Assembly: GCF_021343995.1 (NCBI RefSeq)
Contig: NZ_JAJTTE010000012.1
Coordinates: forward strand, 1 to 64,000
Direction: 5' to 3'
DNA: 64,000 nucleotides
Source of the DNA: Pseudonocardia terrae
GTDB lineage: Bacteria > Actinomycetota > Actinomycetes > Mycobacteriales > Pseudonocardiaceae
A program made the position numbers and the translations under genes. The notes beneath the pieces were generated by a model. The model made no database searches. It saw only the letters and a program-made list of their open reading frames with translations, and had not been told where the DNA came from. This document shows, in pieces, positions 35,266 through 43,166 of the stretch (position 1 is its first letter; each line of letters opens with the position of its first letter).

Positions 35266-36444
35266 TCACCCCGCGCGGGAGCGGCGGGCGTAGCGGGCGA
35301 GGAGCAGCGGGGCGGCCACGGCCAGCGCCGCCGAGGCCACCAGCGTGACCCGGAGGATGGCGGGGAAGTCGCCCGCGTCGGCCGCCGGGCCGGCCACGGC
35401 GGTGCCGGCGGCGCTGCCGAGGAACAGGGTCGCGGCGAAGAGCGCGATCGTGGTCGCCCGCTCCTGCGGAACCACCGAGGTCGCCCAGTTCTGCAGGGTG
35501 GAGTGCAGGAAGGCCCAGGCGCCGCCCAGCAGCAGACCGCCCACCACCGCCGTCGGCAGGGTCACCGCGGCTGCGGGGACGCCCCACCCCGCGACCAGCA
35601 GGACCCCGCCGACGGCGGCGAGCGCGGTCGTCGACAAGCGGCCGACGAGCGGGCGGACCGAGCGGGAGAACAGCACCACGCCCACGCCGTAGCCGGCCGC
35701 CGCGAGCCCGGAGACCGTCGGGGAGAAACCGAGGGACTCGACGGCGGGCGCGACATAGGTGAGCACGCCGATCACCACCGCACCCTCGGCGAAGACCAGG
35801 ACCAGCACGACGAGGGCCCACCGCTCGCGCAGGACCGTCGCCAGCGCCTGCAGCGGGGCGGACGGCGTCTTGCGCGGCGGTTCGGGCAGCCGGCGCAGGA
35901 CGACGCCGAGCATGAGCGCGAGGAGCGCGGTCACGGCCAGCACCACGCGCCAGCCGGCCCAGTCCCCGAGGGCGCCGGCCCCGGCGGTGGCGACGGCGAC
36001 GCCGAACGACGTCGCCGCGGCCAGGTCCACCAGGGCCCGCTGCCGGATGGACTGCGGCCAGGTGTCGCCGACGTAGACCAGACCCGCCGGGTTGACCGCG
36101 CCGAAGCAGCCACCCGTGATCGTCCGCAGCAGGGCCAGGACCAGCACGGACGGTGCGAACGCCGACGCGACCCCGGCGATCCCGGCGATCACGAGCGCGA
36201 TCCGCATGACCCGGACCAGCCCGATCCGGTCGCCGAGCATGCCCCACACGGGCTGCAGGAGGCCGTAGGCCAGGAAGTACGCCGAGGCGACCGCGGCAGA
36301 CTGGGCCAGCGACGCGCCCAGCTCCGCCCCGATCGCGAGCAGCAGCGGCGAGATGGCGAACCGGTCGAGGCTGCTGGTCGCCACCGCGGCCTGCAGCAGC
36401 CGCAGGGCGCCGCGGCCGCCGGGTGGTTCCGTCGTGGAGCTCAT
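35266..36444 (-). CDS. MFS transporter
   Basis: A 392-aa major-facilitator protein with about 12 helices. The loop 2-3 motif is GMLGDRIGLVRVMR, and RTITGGCFGAVNPAG matches the DHA1-type drug exporter pattern. ATG at 36444 overlaps the stop of the upstream HTH gene as ATGA, so expression is coupled to it. The gene is convergent with clpC. The substrate is unknown. Confidence 0.85.
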   Translation of the reverse strand: MSSTTEPPGGRGALRLLQAAVATSSLDRFAISPLLLAIGAELGASLAQSAAVASAYFLAYGLLQPVWGMLGDRIGLVRVMRIALVIAGIAGVASAFAPSVLVLALLRTITGGCFGAVNPAGLVYVGDTWPQSIRQRALVDLAAATSFGVAVATAGAGALGDWAGWRVVLAVTALLALMLGVVLRRLPEPPRKTPSAPLQALATVLRERWALVVLVLVFAEGAVVIGVLTYVAPAVESLGFSPTVSGLAAAGYGVGVVLFSRSVRPLVGRLSTTALAAVGGVLLVAGWGVPAAAVTLPTAVVGGLLLGGAWAFLHSTLQNWATSVVPQERATTIALFAATLFLGSAAGTAVAGPAADAGDFPAILRVTLVASAALAVAAPLLLARYARRSRAG

Positions 36445-36824
36445 CCCAGCCAGGCGTACGCGGTCTGGCGGGAGATCCCGAGGGCCTTCGCCATGGGGCT
36501 GATCTCGAGCCCGCGTTCGCGGCCCTCGAGCAGGAGGCGGCGTTGCTCGGCGCGCAGCTCCTCCATCCGCACGGCCACGTCCGTCATCTCGGCCAGCAGC
36601 GCCTGTGCCTCGTCGCCGGCGCCCGCGCGCGAGCGGCCGGCTCCGGGGCGGGGGAAGGCACGGACCTCGTCGGCGGACCAGCGGCGGGGCCCGTCGCCGG
36701 GGAGCGCGGCCGGTGCCTGGCCGCGGGAGACGTAGCTCGCCCAGGTCCCGGGCCGCACGCCCCACGCCTCCGCGCACTGCGCGGCCGTCCAGGTCTCCAC
36801 GCCCGCGATCCTAGGTTCCGGCAT
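36441..36824 (-). CDS. Small DNA-binding protein with two helix-turn-helix-like segments
   Basis: A 127-aa protein. The N-terminal segment (WTAAQCAEAWGVRPGTWASYV) looks like a MerR/AlpA-type winged helix, and the C-terminal end (ISPMAKALGISRQTAYAWLG) is a resolvase-like HTH. A helical linker of about 45 residues rich in Glu/Arg lies between them. ATG at 36824 is used; GTG at 36800 with AGGA upstream is also plausible. It is translationally coupled to an MFS exporter gene and may regulate it. Confidence 0.7.
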   Translation of the reverse strand: MPEPRIAGVETWTAAQCAEAWGVRPGTWASYVSRGQAPAALPGDGPRRWSADEVRAFPRPGAGRSRAGAGDEAQALLAEMTDVAVRMEELRAEQRRLLLEGRERGLEISPMAKALGISRQTAYAWLG

Positions 36825-36892
36825 GCCGGTGGTCGTGGCCGCGGCGGTGTCCGGGGTCGTGCTTCGCGGGGCCGCGGGCTCGCCCGGAGAGG

Positions 36893-38314
36893 TCACCACC
36901 GCCCGCGGTGGTTCGGCAGGCGCGCGGCCGCGACCGCCGCCGCGGTCAGCAGGCCGGCCAGCACGACGAAGCAGATCGCCGCCGCGAGGCCGGGATCGTC
37001 GGAGGCGGTGACGGCCGCGGTCGTCGCCGAGACCGCCGCGATGCCGCCGATCTGCCGGAACATGATCCGCAGCCCCGAGACGGCGGTGACGTCGTCGCGC
37101 ACCAGGTGCATCCCGGCGTTGTTCGCCGCCGGGCCCGCGAGACCCATCCCGAGCCCGGTCACGGCCGCGGCGAGGGTCAGCCACGCCGCGGGGGAGACCC
37201 CCGCGGGCGGCAGGGCGCCGAGGACCAGGCCGGCGACGATCCCGCCCAGCCCGACCAGCAGCAGCGGCCGGTGCCCCACGCGGCGCAGCAGCGCGACCGA
37301 CACCCCGGACGAGGCGATCGTGCCGATCGCCCGGGCGGTCAGCAGGACGCCGGCGGCCAGCGGGAGCACGGCGTAGCGGACCTGGGCGTAGAGCGGCAGG
37401 AGCGCGGAGAAACCGATGATCGCCGCCCCGAACAGCACGTTCGTGATGTTCATGATCCCGAGTCCGCCGCCGCTGAGCAGCCGCGCCGGCACGACGGCGT
37501 CGGCGTGCCGGCGAGCGTGCCGCAGGAAGAATGCGCCCGCGACGAGGGCCACCGCGCCGGCCAGGGCCACCCCGACGGGCCCCGCGACCCCGTCGGCGAT
37601 CGCGCCGACCCGGGTGATCGCGACCATCATCGCGAGCAGCGCCACGGTCAGCAGCCCGATGCCGGCGACGTCGACGCGCTCCGCGCGGCTCCGCGGCGGG
37701 TCCTGGATCAGGAGCGCCCCGGCCACCACGAGCACCGCGCCGATCGGCAGGTTGACCAGGAAGATCCCGCGCCACGACCACACGGTGAGGATCAGGCCGC
37801 CGACCAGCGGGCCGAGGATGGCGCCGATCGGGAAGACGCTGGTGAACAGGGCCAGCGCCCGGTCGCGGTCCCGGCCGAACGCGTGGGCGACGATGCCGTT
37901 GGCCGCCGGCAGCATGAGCCCGCCGGCCAGGCCCTGCACGAACCGGCAGGCGATCAGCTGGCCGATGTCCGTGGTCGCGGCGCACGCGCAGGACAGGGCC
38001 GTGAACGTGGCGACGGCCCACAGGAACACCCGCCGCCGGCCGAACTGCTCAGCGAGCCGGCCGCCGAGCGGCAGGGCGAGGATCTGGCCGACCGCGTAGA
38101 TCGTGACCGTCCAGCTCGCCCACGCCAGGCTGGCGCCCAGGTCCCGCTCCAGCGTCGTCAGCGCGGTCGCCACCGAGGTCTGGTCCAGCGAGAACATCAG
38201 CAGGGCGACCCCGACGACCGCGAACACGGCACGCCGGCGAGGGAGCGGGGCGAGCTCGGCGCCGTCCGCGGCCGGCAGTTCCCCGGGTGCCGTGGCGCGG
38301 ACGGTTTCGGACAC
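36893..38314 (-). CDS. MFS transporter of the EmrB/QacA (DHA2, 14-TM) family
   Basis: A 473-aa protein with 14 predicted membrane helices. The N-terminal FSLDQTSVATALTTLERDL and motif GGRLAEQFGRRRVF are typical of DHA2 drug:H+ antiporters, as is LGPLVGGLI in helix 5. GTG at 38314 follows AGGTGG. Its upstream region holds a perfect inverted repeat (38357-38375) of the MarR/TetR operator kind. A role in efflux of toxic compounds is likely; the substrate is unknown. Confidence 0.88.
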   Translation of the reverse strand: MSETVRATAPGELPAADGAELAPLPRRRAVFAVVGVALLMFSLDQTSVATALTTLERDLGASLAWASWTVTIYAVGQILALPLGGRLAEQFGRRRVFLWAVATFTALSCACAATTDIGQLIACRFVQGLAGGLMLPAANGIVAHAFGRDRDRALALFTSVFPIGAILGPLVGGLILTVWSWRGIFLVNLPIGAVLVVAGALLIQDPPRSRAERVDVAGIGLLTVALLAMMVAITRVGAIADGVAGPVGVALAGAVALVAGAFFLRHARRHADAVVPARLLSGGGLGIMNITNVLFGAAIIGFSALLPLYAQVRYAVLPLAAGVLLTARAIGTIASSGVSVALLRRVGHRPLLLVGLGGIVAGLVLGALPPAGVSPAAWLTLAAAVTGLGMGLAGPAANNAGMHLVRDDVTAVSGLRIMFRQIGGIAAVSATTAAVTASDDPGLAAAICFVVLAGLLTAAAVAAARLPNHRGRW

Positions 38315-38356
38315 GAGGGCGCCACCTGCCTTCCCGGGAGTTATCGGGCACAGTAG

Positions 38357-38375
38357 TTTGCTTGACGCAAGCAAA
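38357..38375. promoter_or_regulatory. Perfect inverted repeat, MarR-like operator, upstream of the DHA2 exporter
   Basis: TTTGCTTG (38357-38364), ACG, CAAGCAAA (38368-38375): perfect 8-bp arms with a 3-bp spacer, 43 bp before the exporter GTG. The AT-rich core contrasts with the surrounding GC-rich sequence. No MarR or TetR gene is adjacent. Confidence 0.65.
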
Positions 38376-38394
38376 GCAAGTGGCGCGGCCCGGC

Positions 38395-39180
38395 TCAGCC
38401 CTCGCCGCCCTCCAGGATCTCCTGGTGCAGGGCGAAGGGGGCGCCGAAGGGATCGGTGAGCACCGCCATGCGCCCGAACGGCGTGTCCTGCGCGGCCATC
38501 ATCACGCCCCCGCCGCGCTCGGCGGCGGCGGCGACGGACGCGTCGACCGACTCGACGCCGAAGTAGACGAGCCAGTGGCTCGGGGTGCCCTCGGGAGCGC
38601 CCATCGTGCCGCCCATCCCGCCGAGCGGCTCGTCGCCGAGCCCGAAGGTGCCGTACTCCGTGAGCGGGAGGCCCGGGACCTCCGCGAACCGGTACGGGAA
38701 GAGCCCGCCGTAGAACTCACGTCCGCGCTCGACATCCGTGAGCCGCGCGTCCTCCCACACCAGCGAGCCGGGCTGGTTGAACACCTCGATCCCGACCTGC
38801 CCGGCCGCCTGCCAGAGCCCGAACACGCCGCCGGTCGAGTCCGCGCACACGGCCATCCGGCCGGTCTCCGGGATGTCCATCGGGCCGGCGAGCACCGACC
38901 CGCCGCCGTCCGTGACGAGCTTGGTGGTGGCCTCGACGTCGTCCGTCGCGAGGTAGAGGGTCCAGAAGCTGGGCTGGCCCTCCTGCATGACGGGCCCGAT
39001 GCCGGCGGCCGCACGGCCCTCGGTCTGGCAGAGGTTGAAGTGGCCGTACTCCTCGCCCGTGTCGACGAACGACCACCCGATCACGGCGCCGTAGAAGGCG
39101 AGCGCCGCCGGGAGATCGGGTACCGCGATGTCGGCCCAGCAGGGCGAGCCGTTGGGCCACGGGGTGTCGGTGAAGGGCAT
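38395..39180 (-). CDS. VOC (glyoxalase/bleomycin resistance) family protein, two-domain
   Basis: A 261-aa protein made of two tandem vicinal-oxygen-chelate modules (CWADIAVPDLPAALAFYGAV; then GSLVWEDARLTDVERGREFY with GRMAVLTDPFGAPFAL at the end). Such duplicated VOC proteins are common in actinomycetes and of mostly unknown function. ATG at 39180 follows GGAGGAG at a spacing of 6. It lies upstream of the exporter gene on the same strand, the exporter operator falling between the two. Confidence 0.85.
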   Translation of the reverse strand: MPFTDTPWPNGSPCWADIAVPDLPAALAFYGAVIGWSFVDTGEEYGHFNLCQTEGRAAAGIGPVMQEGQPSFWTLYLATDDVEATTKLVTDGGGSVLAGPMDIPETGRMAVCADSTGGVFGLWQAAGQVGIEVFNQPGSLVWEDARLTDVERGREFYGGLFPYRFAEVPGLPLTEYGTFGLGDEPLGGMGGTMGAPEGTPSHWLVYFGVESVDASVAAAAERGGGVMMAAQDTPFGRMAVLTDPFGAPFALHQEILEGGEG

Positions 39181-39491
39181 GGCGATCTCCTCCGGAGCAG
39201 CGGATGCCGGTGCGCAGCGGAGCGTCCCACCGGGCACCGACGATTCCGGAGAACGGTGCGCCGAGCGGTCGTCCGCCCGCAGTCGGTTCCGCTCCCGGCG
39301 GCCGGTCGTCACGGCCTCAGCACGGCTTCGAGGTCTTCCCCCGGGCGCATAGCACCGCGGGCCGGTGTAGCCCGGGTACGGGTTCTGCACCGCTGATCCG
39401 GACGAGCTCGACGAGCCGGCTCGTGACCCGGAGGAACTGCCGGAGGAGCCCGTCGAGGGTGCGGAAGCCCGGTCACGCGCGGCCCGGTCCG
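39181..39491. other. Intergenic stretch without a supported gene
   Basis: About 310 bp between the VOC gene start and the dinB stop. One minus-strand frame gives a Ser/Gly-rich peptide, but it has no separate stop and simply runs on into the VOC gene, so it is not called. A weak inverted repeat (GAGCCGGCTC near 39413) is present. No promoter was identified with confidence. Confidence 0.5.
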
Positions 39492-40520
39492 TTACGCGCC
39501 GTCCACGAACTCCGCCCGCACTCCGAGCAGTCGCACCGCGCGGTCCTGCCGGAACCAGCCGGCGACCTCCAGTGCGGCGGCCTCGAGGACCGCGGGGTCG
39601 CGGGTCGGGGCGGGGAGGGTGGTGCTGCGGGTCCGGGTCAGGAACGGCGCGTAGCGGACCTTGACGCCGACCCGGGCGACGTCGCGGCCCTCGACGGTGA
39701 CGTCCTCGGCCACCCGCGCCGTCAACGCGGACACCTCGGCGAGTACCGCCGTCCAGTCCTCGAGGTTCGCCGGGAACGTCGTCTCGCGGCTGCGCGAGCG
39801 CGGGACGTACGGCGAGGCCTCCATCTCGGCGCGTCCCATGCCACGGCCGAGCGAGACGTAGTACGGCCCCATCCGCGGACCGAGCCGCTCGCCGACGGCC
39901 GTGGGGGAGGCCTCGGCGAGCTGGGCGACGGTGTGAATGCCGAGCTCGGCGAGCTTGCGGGCGGTCTTCGTGCCGATCCCGTGCAGGGCCTCGGTGGGCC
40001 GGTCGCCGAGCGTCGCGAACCAGTTGTGCGCCGTGATCCGGTGGACGCCGCCGGGCTTGGCGAAACCGGTCGCCGTCTTGGCGCGCAGCGTGTTGTCGCC
40101 GATCCCGACCGCGCACGACAGGCGGGTGCGGGCGCGCACCTCGGCCTGGATCCGGCGGGCGAGGGCCTCCGGGTCCTCGCCGTCCCACTGCAGGAAGGCC
40201 TCGTCCCAGCCGATCACCTCGACGACCACCGGGAACTCCCTCAGCACCGCCATCACCTCCTCCGACGCCGCCTCGTAGGCCGGGTTGTCGGCGGGGAGGA
40301 AGACGGCGTCGGGGCACTTCCGCGCGGCCAGCCGCATCGGCATCCCGGAGTGCACGCCGAACTCCCGCGCCTCGTACGAGGCGGTCGCCACGACGGTCCG
40401 CGCGGCGGGGTCGCCGTTGCCGCCGACGACCACCGGGCGGCCGGCCAGCTCGGGGTGCCGCCGCTGCTCGACGGCGGCCAGGAACTGGTCCAGGTCGACG
40501 TGCAGCACCCAGCGGGTCAC
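39492..40520 (-). CDS. dinB: DNA polymerase IV (Y family, DinB)
   Basis: A 342-aa translesion polymerase. The N-terminus VLHVDLDQFLAAVEQRRHPE holds the first catalytic Asp and the steric-gate region, WDEAFLQW carries the Asp-Glu pair, and the helix-hairpin-helix ALHGIGTKTARKLAELGI follows. The C-terminal little-finger domain is present, but the extreme C-terminus lacks an obvious clamp-binding QxxLF motif. GTG at 40520 overlaps the upstream stop as GTGA. No LexA-type box was found before the operon. Confidence 0.9.
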   Translation of the reverse strand: MTRWVLHVDLDQFLAAVEQRRHPELAGRPVVVGGNGDPAARTVVATASYEAREFGVHSGMPMRLAARKCPDAVFLPADNPAYEAASEEVMAVLREFPVVVEVIGWDEAFLQWDGEDPEALARRIQAEVRARTRLSCAVGIGDNTLRAKTATGFAKPGGVHRITAHNWFATLGDRPTEALHGIGTKTARKLAELGIHTVAQLAEASPTAVGERLGPRMGPYYVSLGRGMGRAEMEASPYVPRSRSRETTFPANLEDWTAVLAEVSALTARVAEDVTVEGRDVARVGVKVRYAPFLTRTRSTTLPAPTRDPAVLEAAALEVAGWFRQDRAVRLLGVRAEFVDGA

Positions 40521-41098
40521 CCCGTGAGTGTGCCCGCCGCGGGTGGCCGGTCGCGCGGGAACGGCGACGGGCGGCACCCGTCGGGCGCGACGATCCCGGA
40601 CCGGGCGGGCGTCGCGGCGGCATCGAGGGCACCCGCGACCAGCCGCAGGGTCCGCCGGTCGACGCACGTCGCGAGCAGCTCGGCCTGCTCGACGGCGTCG
40701 GGACAGGAGGCGGACGCAGCCCGGTGCGCCCGGCAGAGTGCGTCGAGGTCGAACAGCGGCTCGCCGGGGAGCGGGCGGACGGGGCGGGGCACCCCGAGCG
40801 CCGCGGTGAGCAGCCGGAACGCCCCGAACCCGACGACGTACAGCCCGCTGGGCAGGGCCCCGTCGGCGTCGGGTGCCCCGGCCGGCGACCACCGTGAGAC
40901 GGCTACGACGCCGCCGTCGGCCACCGCCCAGGCGTCGACCGCGGGCGCGTGCGGGTGCCGCGTCCACGCCGTCGGGAGGCTCTGCGCGGCGAGCCACTCG
41001 CGGACCCGGGAACGCGTGTCCGGAGCGACGTCGAAGACGGTCGGCGCAAGCGAAGAACGGCCGAACATCCCGGTCCACTCGCCCGTTCCCGTCGACAT
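40517..41098 (-). CDS. Hypothetical protein coupled to dinB
   Basis: A 193-aa protein of unknown family with Cys near its C-terminal half (LCRAHRAASASCPDAVEQAE and LLATCVDRRTLRLV) and a hydrophobic centre (PSGLYVVGFGAFRLLTAAL). ATG at 41098 has a strong GGGGGAGG upstream. It overlaps dinB by 4 bp (GTGA), so the two are translated together. This suggests a shared context with lesion bypass, but nothing in the sequence identifies a function. Confidence 0.7.
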   Translation of the reverse strand: MSTGTGEWTGMFGRSSLAPTVFDVAPDTRSRVREWLAAQSLPTAWTRHPHAPAVDAWAVADGGVVAVSRWSPAGAPDADGALPSGLYVVGFGAFRLLTAALGVPRPVRPLPGEPLFDLDALCRAHRAASASCPDAVEQAELLATCVDRRTLRLVAGALDAAATPARSGIVAPDGCRPSPFPRDRPPAAGTLTG

Positions 41099-41334
41099 GG
41101 CACCTCCCCCGAGTGGCAGGAGCATAGGGGCGGCGGTGCTCTCCCGGCAGCGCTGTGCACCGATCCGGGCACACAGAGTCGTCATGCCGGCGAGCGAACT
41201 GCTACTCACGGTGAGCGAAATGCGGAAACGACACGATCGTGCGACACCGCGGCCGGCCGGTAACGGGGCAGGATGGCTCCCACGATCCAGGAAACGACGA
41301 GCGTTCCACTGGCGACGGACAGTTGGAGGACGAG

Positions 41335-41904
41335 ATGAGTGGCGAGCAGGAGCACGGCACCCCCGGCGGCACCGGGGAGGCCGAGGGCGTGCGGCCGTTC
41401 GTCCCGCGCCAGGCTCCGTCGCCCTGCGACCTCGCGAAGGTCCGCCGCCTCACCCCGCGCCCGCGGGTGTCGCCGGAGGCCGCCGAGCGCGAGCCGATGG
41501 AGCCGCGGGGCCCGGTCCGCGACCCGGACCGCGCACGGATCCTGCTGCGCTATGCGCGGCTGATGAGCACGGGCCGCCCGATCTTCTGCAAGCCGAGCCG
41601 TGCCGAGCTCGCCGGCACCGCGCCGCGGCGGCAGGGCGTCGGGGCGGACGGCAAGGTGATCTACCCGGATCGCGAGTCCGCGGAAGCGGCTGCCCGCGAG
41701 CTGGAGGAGCTCGGCGCCCGGGCGCAGCGGGCCTATGTCTGCAAGCGCTCCCGTCACGGTCACTACCACCTGACCACCGACCTGGTCCGCGAACGGCGGC
41801 GCGCCGCCGAGGTCCCGGAGCAGGCCACGGGGAGCCCGCTCGACCCGCGGGCTGCGGCGGCGCTCGCCGCGATCCCGCACCAGCGGGACCGCCGCTCCGC
41901 CTGA
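41335..41904 (+). CDS. Hypothetical protein with a C...HxHxLT zinc-site-like motif
   Basis: A 189-aa basic protein. The first 60 residues are Pro/Glu-rich and probably disordered. The central part contains RPIFCKPSRAELAG and, 50 residues on, AYVCKRSRHGHYHLTT, which resembles the C-terminal half of small zinc-binding actinobacterial/phage proteins that end in HLTS. ATG at 41335 is preceded by GGAGGA. No function is assigned. It stands alone between divergent and co-directional neighbours. Confidence 0.65.
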   Translation: MSGEQEHGTPGGTGEAEGVRPFVPRQAPSPCDLAKVRRLTPRPRVSPEAAEREPMEPRGPVRDPDRARILLRYARLMSTGRPIFCKPSRAELAGTAPRRQGVGADGKVIYPDRESAEAAARELEELGARAQRAYVCKRSRHGHYHLTTDLVRERRRAAEVPEQATGSPLDPRAAAALAAIPHQRDRRSA

Positions 41905-42002
41905 TTGCGCCCGTTCCCGCTGATCCTTCTGCGTCGTCCCGCGACCCGGGACGGGTTTGAGTTCCGTCTTTCCGGCGACCCCGACCTCGGCTACCGTCGC
42001 GT

Positions 42003-42033
42003 GTGTCGACGATCACACGGTGATCGTCGACAC
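42003..42033. promoter_or_regulatory. 31-bp near-continuous perfect inverted repeat
   Basis: GTGTCGACGATCAC (42003-42016), ACG, GTGATCGTCGACAC (42020-42033): perfect 14-bp arms, ending 26 bp before the GTG at 42060. This is either a strong operator or a hairpin in the 5' leader of the small gene. Confidence 0.75.
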
Positions 42034-42059
42034 CCGTCCACCACCGGGGAGGAACGTCC

Positions 42060-42371
42060 GTGAACCCGTACCGCCTGCAGGAGCGCATCGACTCCGTGCC
42101 CGACTCGCTCGACGCCGGCCAGCGGGCCCGCCTCGGCGCACACCGCCGTGCCGTCGAGGAGTGCCGCGAGCGGATCGCCGAGCTCCGCGGGGAGCTGCGT
42201 CGCGCGCTGTCCGGCATCGACGGACCGCGCTCGACCCTGGAGGTCATGACGGAGCTCGACTCGCTCGAGCGCGTGCAGCAGCGCCTGGACTCGCGCCTGT
42301 CCGATCTCTGTGACGAGCTGACCGACACCGCGCCGGCCGTGCGCTACGGCGACGACGCGCCGTTGGGCTGA
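42060..42371 (+). CDS. Small coiled-coil protein (103 aa)
   Basis: A 103-aa charged protein, almost entirely helical and predicted to form a coiled coil or helical hairpin (RRAVEECRERIAELRGEL and LDSLERVQQRLDSRLSDLCD). It has two Cys residues and no membrane segment. GTG at 42060 follows GGGGAGGA closely. A perfect 14-bp-arm palindrome precedes it, indicating dedicated control. No family was recognised. Confidence 0.7.
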   Translation: MNPYRLQERIDSVPDSLDAGQRARLGAHRRAVEECRERIAELRGELRRALSGIDGPRSTLEVMTELDSLERVQQRLDSRLSDLCDELTDTAPAVRYGDDAPLG

Positions 42372-42392
42372 TGGCGCTGGGATGCAGGCATA

Positions 42393-42408
42393 GATACAAG
42401 CTTGCATC
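42393..42408. promoter_or_regulatory. GntR-type operator in front of the regulator-transporter operon
   Basis: GATACAAG/CTTGCATC is a 16-bp palindrome with one mismatched pair, 20 bp before the GTG at 42429. It is markedly AT-rich for this genome. Autoregulation by the GntR protein encoded next is likely. Confidence 0.6.
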
Positions 42409-42428
42409 TGACTTGCTAGGGTCCGGGG

Positions 42429-43166
42429 GTGCCCCCGAACCCCGACAGCCTGTCCACCACCGTGCAGGCGGACGCCGTGCCGTCCGGCACCGCGCAGGCT
42501 GAGACGGTGCAGGCCGAGACGGCGCAGTCCGGCACCGACGGGCAGGCGCCGGCCGCCGACCGGGCCTACGCGCTGACCAAGGAGCTGGTGCTCACCGGCG
42601 AGCTGCCCGGCGGGCACCTGTTCAGCGAGGGCGACATCGCGGCGCGGCTGGGCGTGAGCCGCACCCCGGTGCGGGAGGCCTTCCTGCGGCTGCAGGCCGA
42701 GGACCTGCTCACGTTGATCCCGAAGCGCGGCGCGGTCGTCGTGCCCGTGCCGCCGGGCGAGGCCGAGGACGTGCTCGACGCCCGCGAGGCCGTCGAGACC
42801 GCGGCCGTTCGCCGGCTGCTGCGGCGGCCCGAGCAGGTGCCGGAGGCCGTCGCCGCGCTGCGGGCGGCGCTGGAGGTGCAGCGCGGGCACGCCGATCGCG
42901 GCGACCTGCACGCCTTCGCCGAGGCCGACGAGGCCTTCCACCGGACCCTCGTCGCGGCCGGCCGCAATGCGCTGACCATGCGGTTCTACGCCACGCTCGC
43001 CGACCGCCAGCGGCGGATGAGCGTGCACGCACTCGGTCCTGTGCCCGACCAGCTCCCGGTGGTGCTGCGCCAGCACGAGGAGCTGATCGGGATCGTCGAG
43101 GCCCGCGACGAGGCGGCGTTCGCCGTCGCACTGCGGGCCCACCTGGACGGGACGCACCGGCGATGA
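42429..43166 (+). CDS. GntR family regulator (FCD domain)
   Basis: A 245-aa regulator. The first 40 residues are a Thr/Ala/Gln-rich tract with repeated QAET units, probably disordered. The winged helix follows (FSEGDIAARLGVSRTPVREAFLRLQAED), then an FCD domain (EADEAFHRTLVAAG, RQHEELIGIVEARD). GTG at 42429 is used; a start within the repetitive tract cannot be excluded. The stop overlaps the transporter start as ATGA. It probably represses itself and the transporter through 42393-42408. Confidence 0.87.
   Translation: MPPNPDSLSTTVQADAVPSGTAQAETVQAETAQSGTDGQAPAADRAYALTKELVLTGELPGGHLFSEGDIAARLGVSRTPVREAFLRLQAEDLLTLIPKRGAVVVPVPPGEAEDVLDAREAVETAAVRRLLRRPEQVPEAVAALRAALEVQRGHADRGDLHAFAEADEAFHRTLVAAGRNALTMRFYATLADRQRRMSVHALGPVPDQLPVVLRQHEELIGIVEARDEAAFAVALRAHLDGTHRR

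Noticed and set aside
39200-39490. Ser/Gly-rich protein upstream of the VOC gene
   Set aside because: The frame has no stop of its own and simply continues into the VOC gene; low complexity suggests non-coding DNA.
41232-41241. CACGATCGTG palindrome between dinB operon and the 189-aa gene as an operator
   Set aside because: A 10-bp palindrome of this composition is expected by chance in this genome, and its distance from both starts is large.
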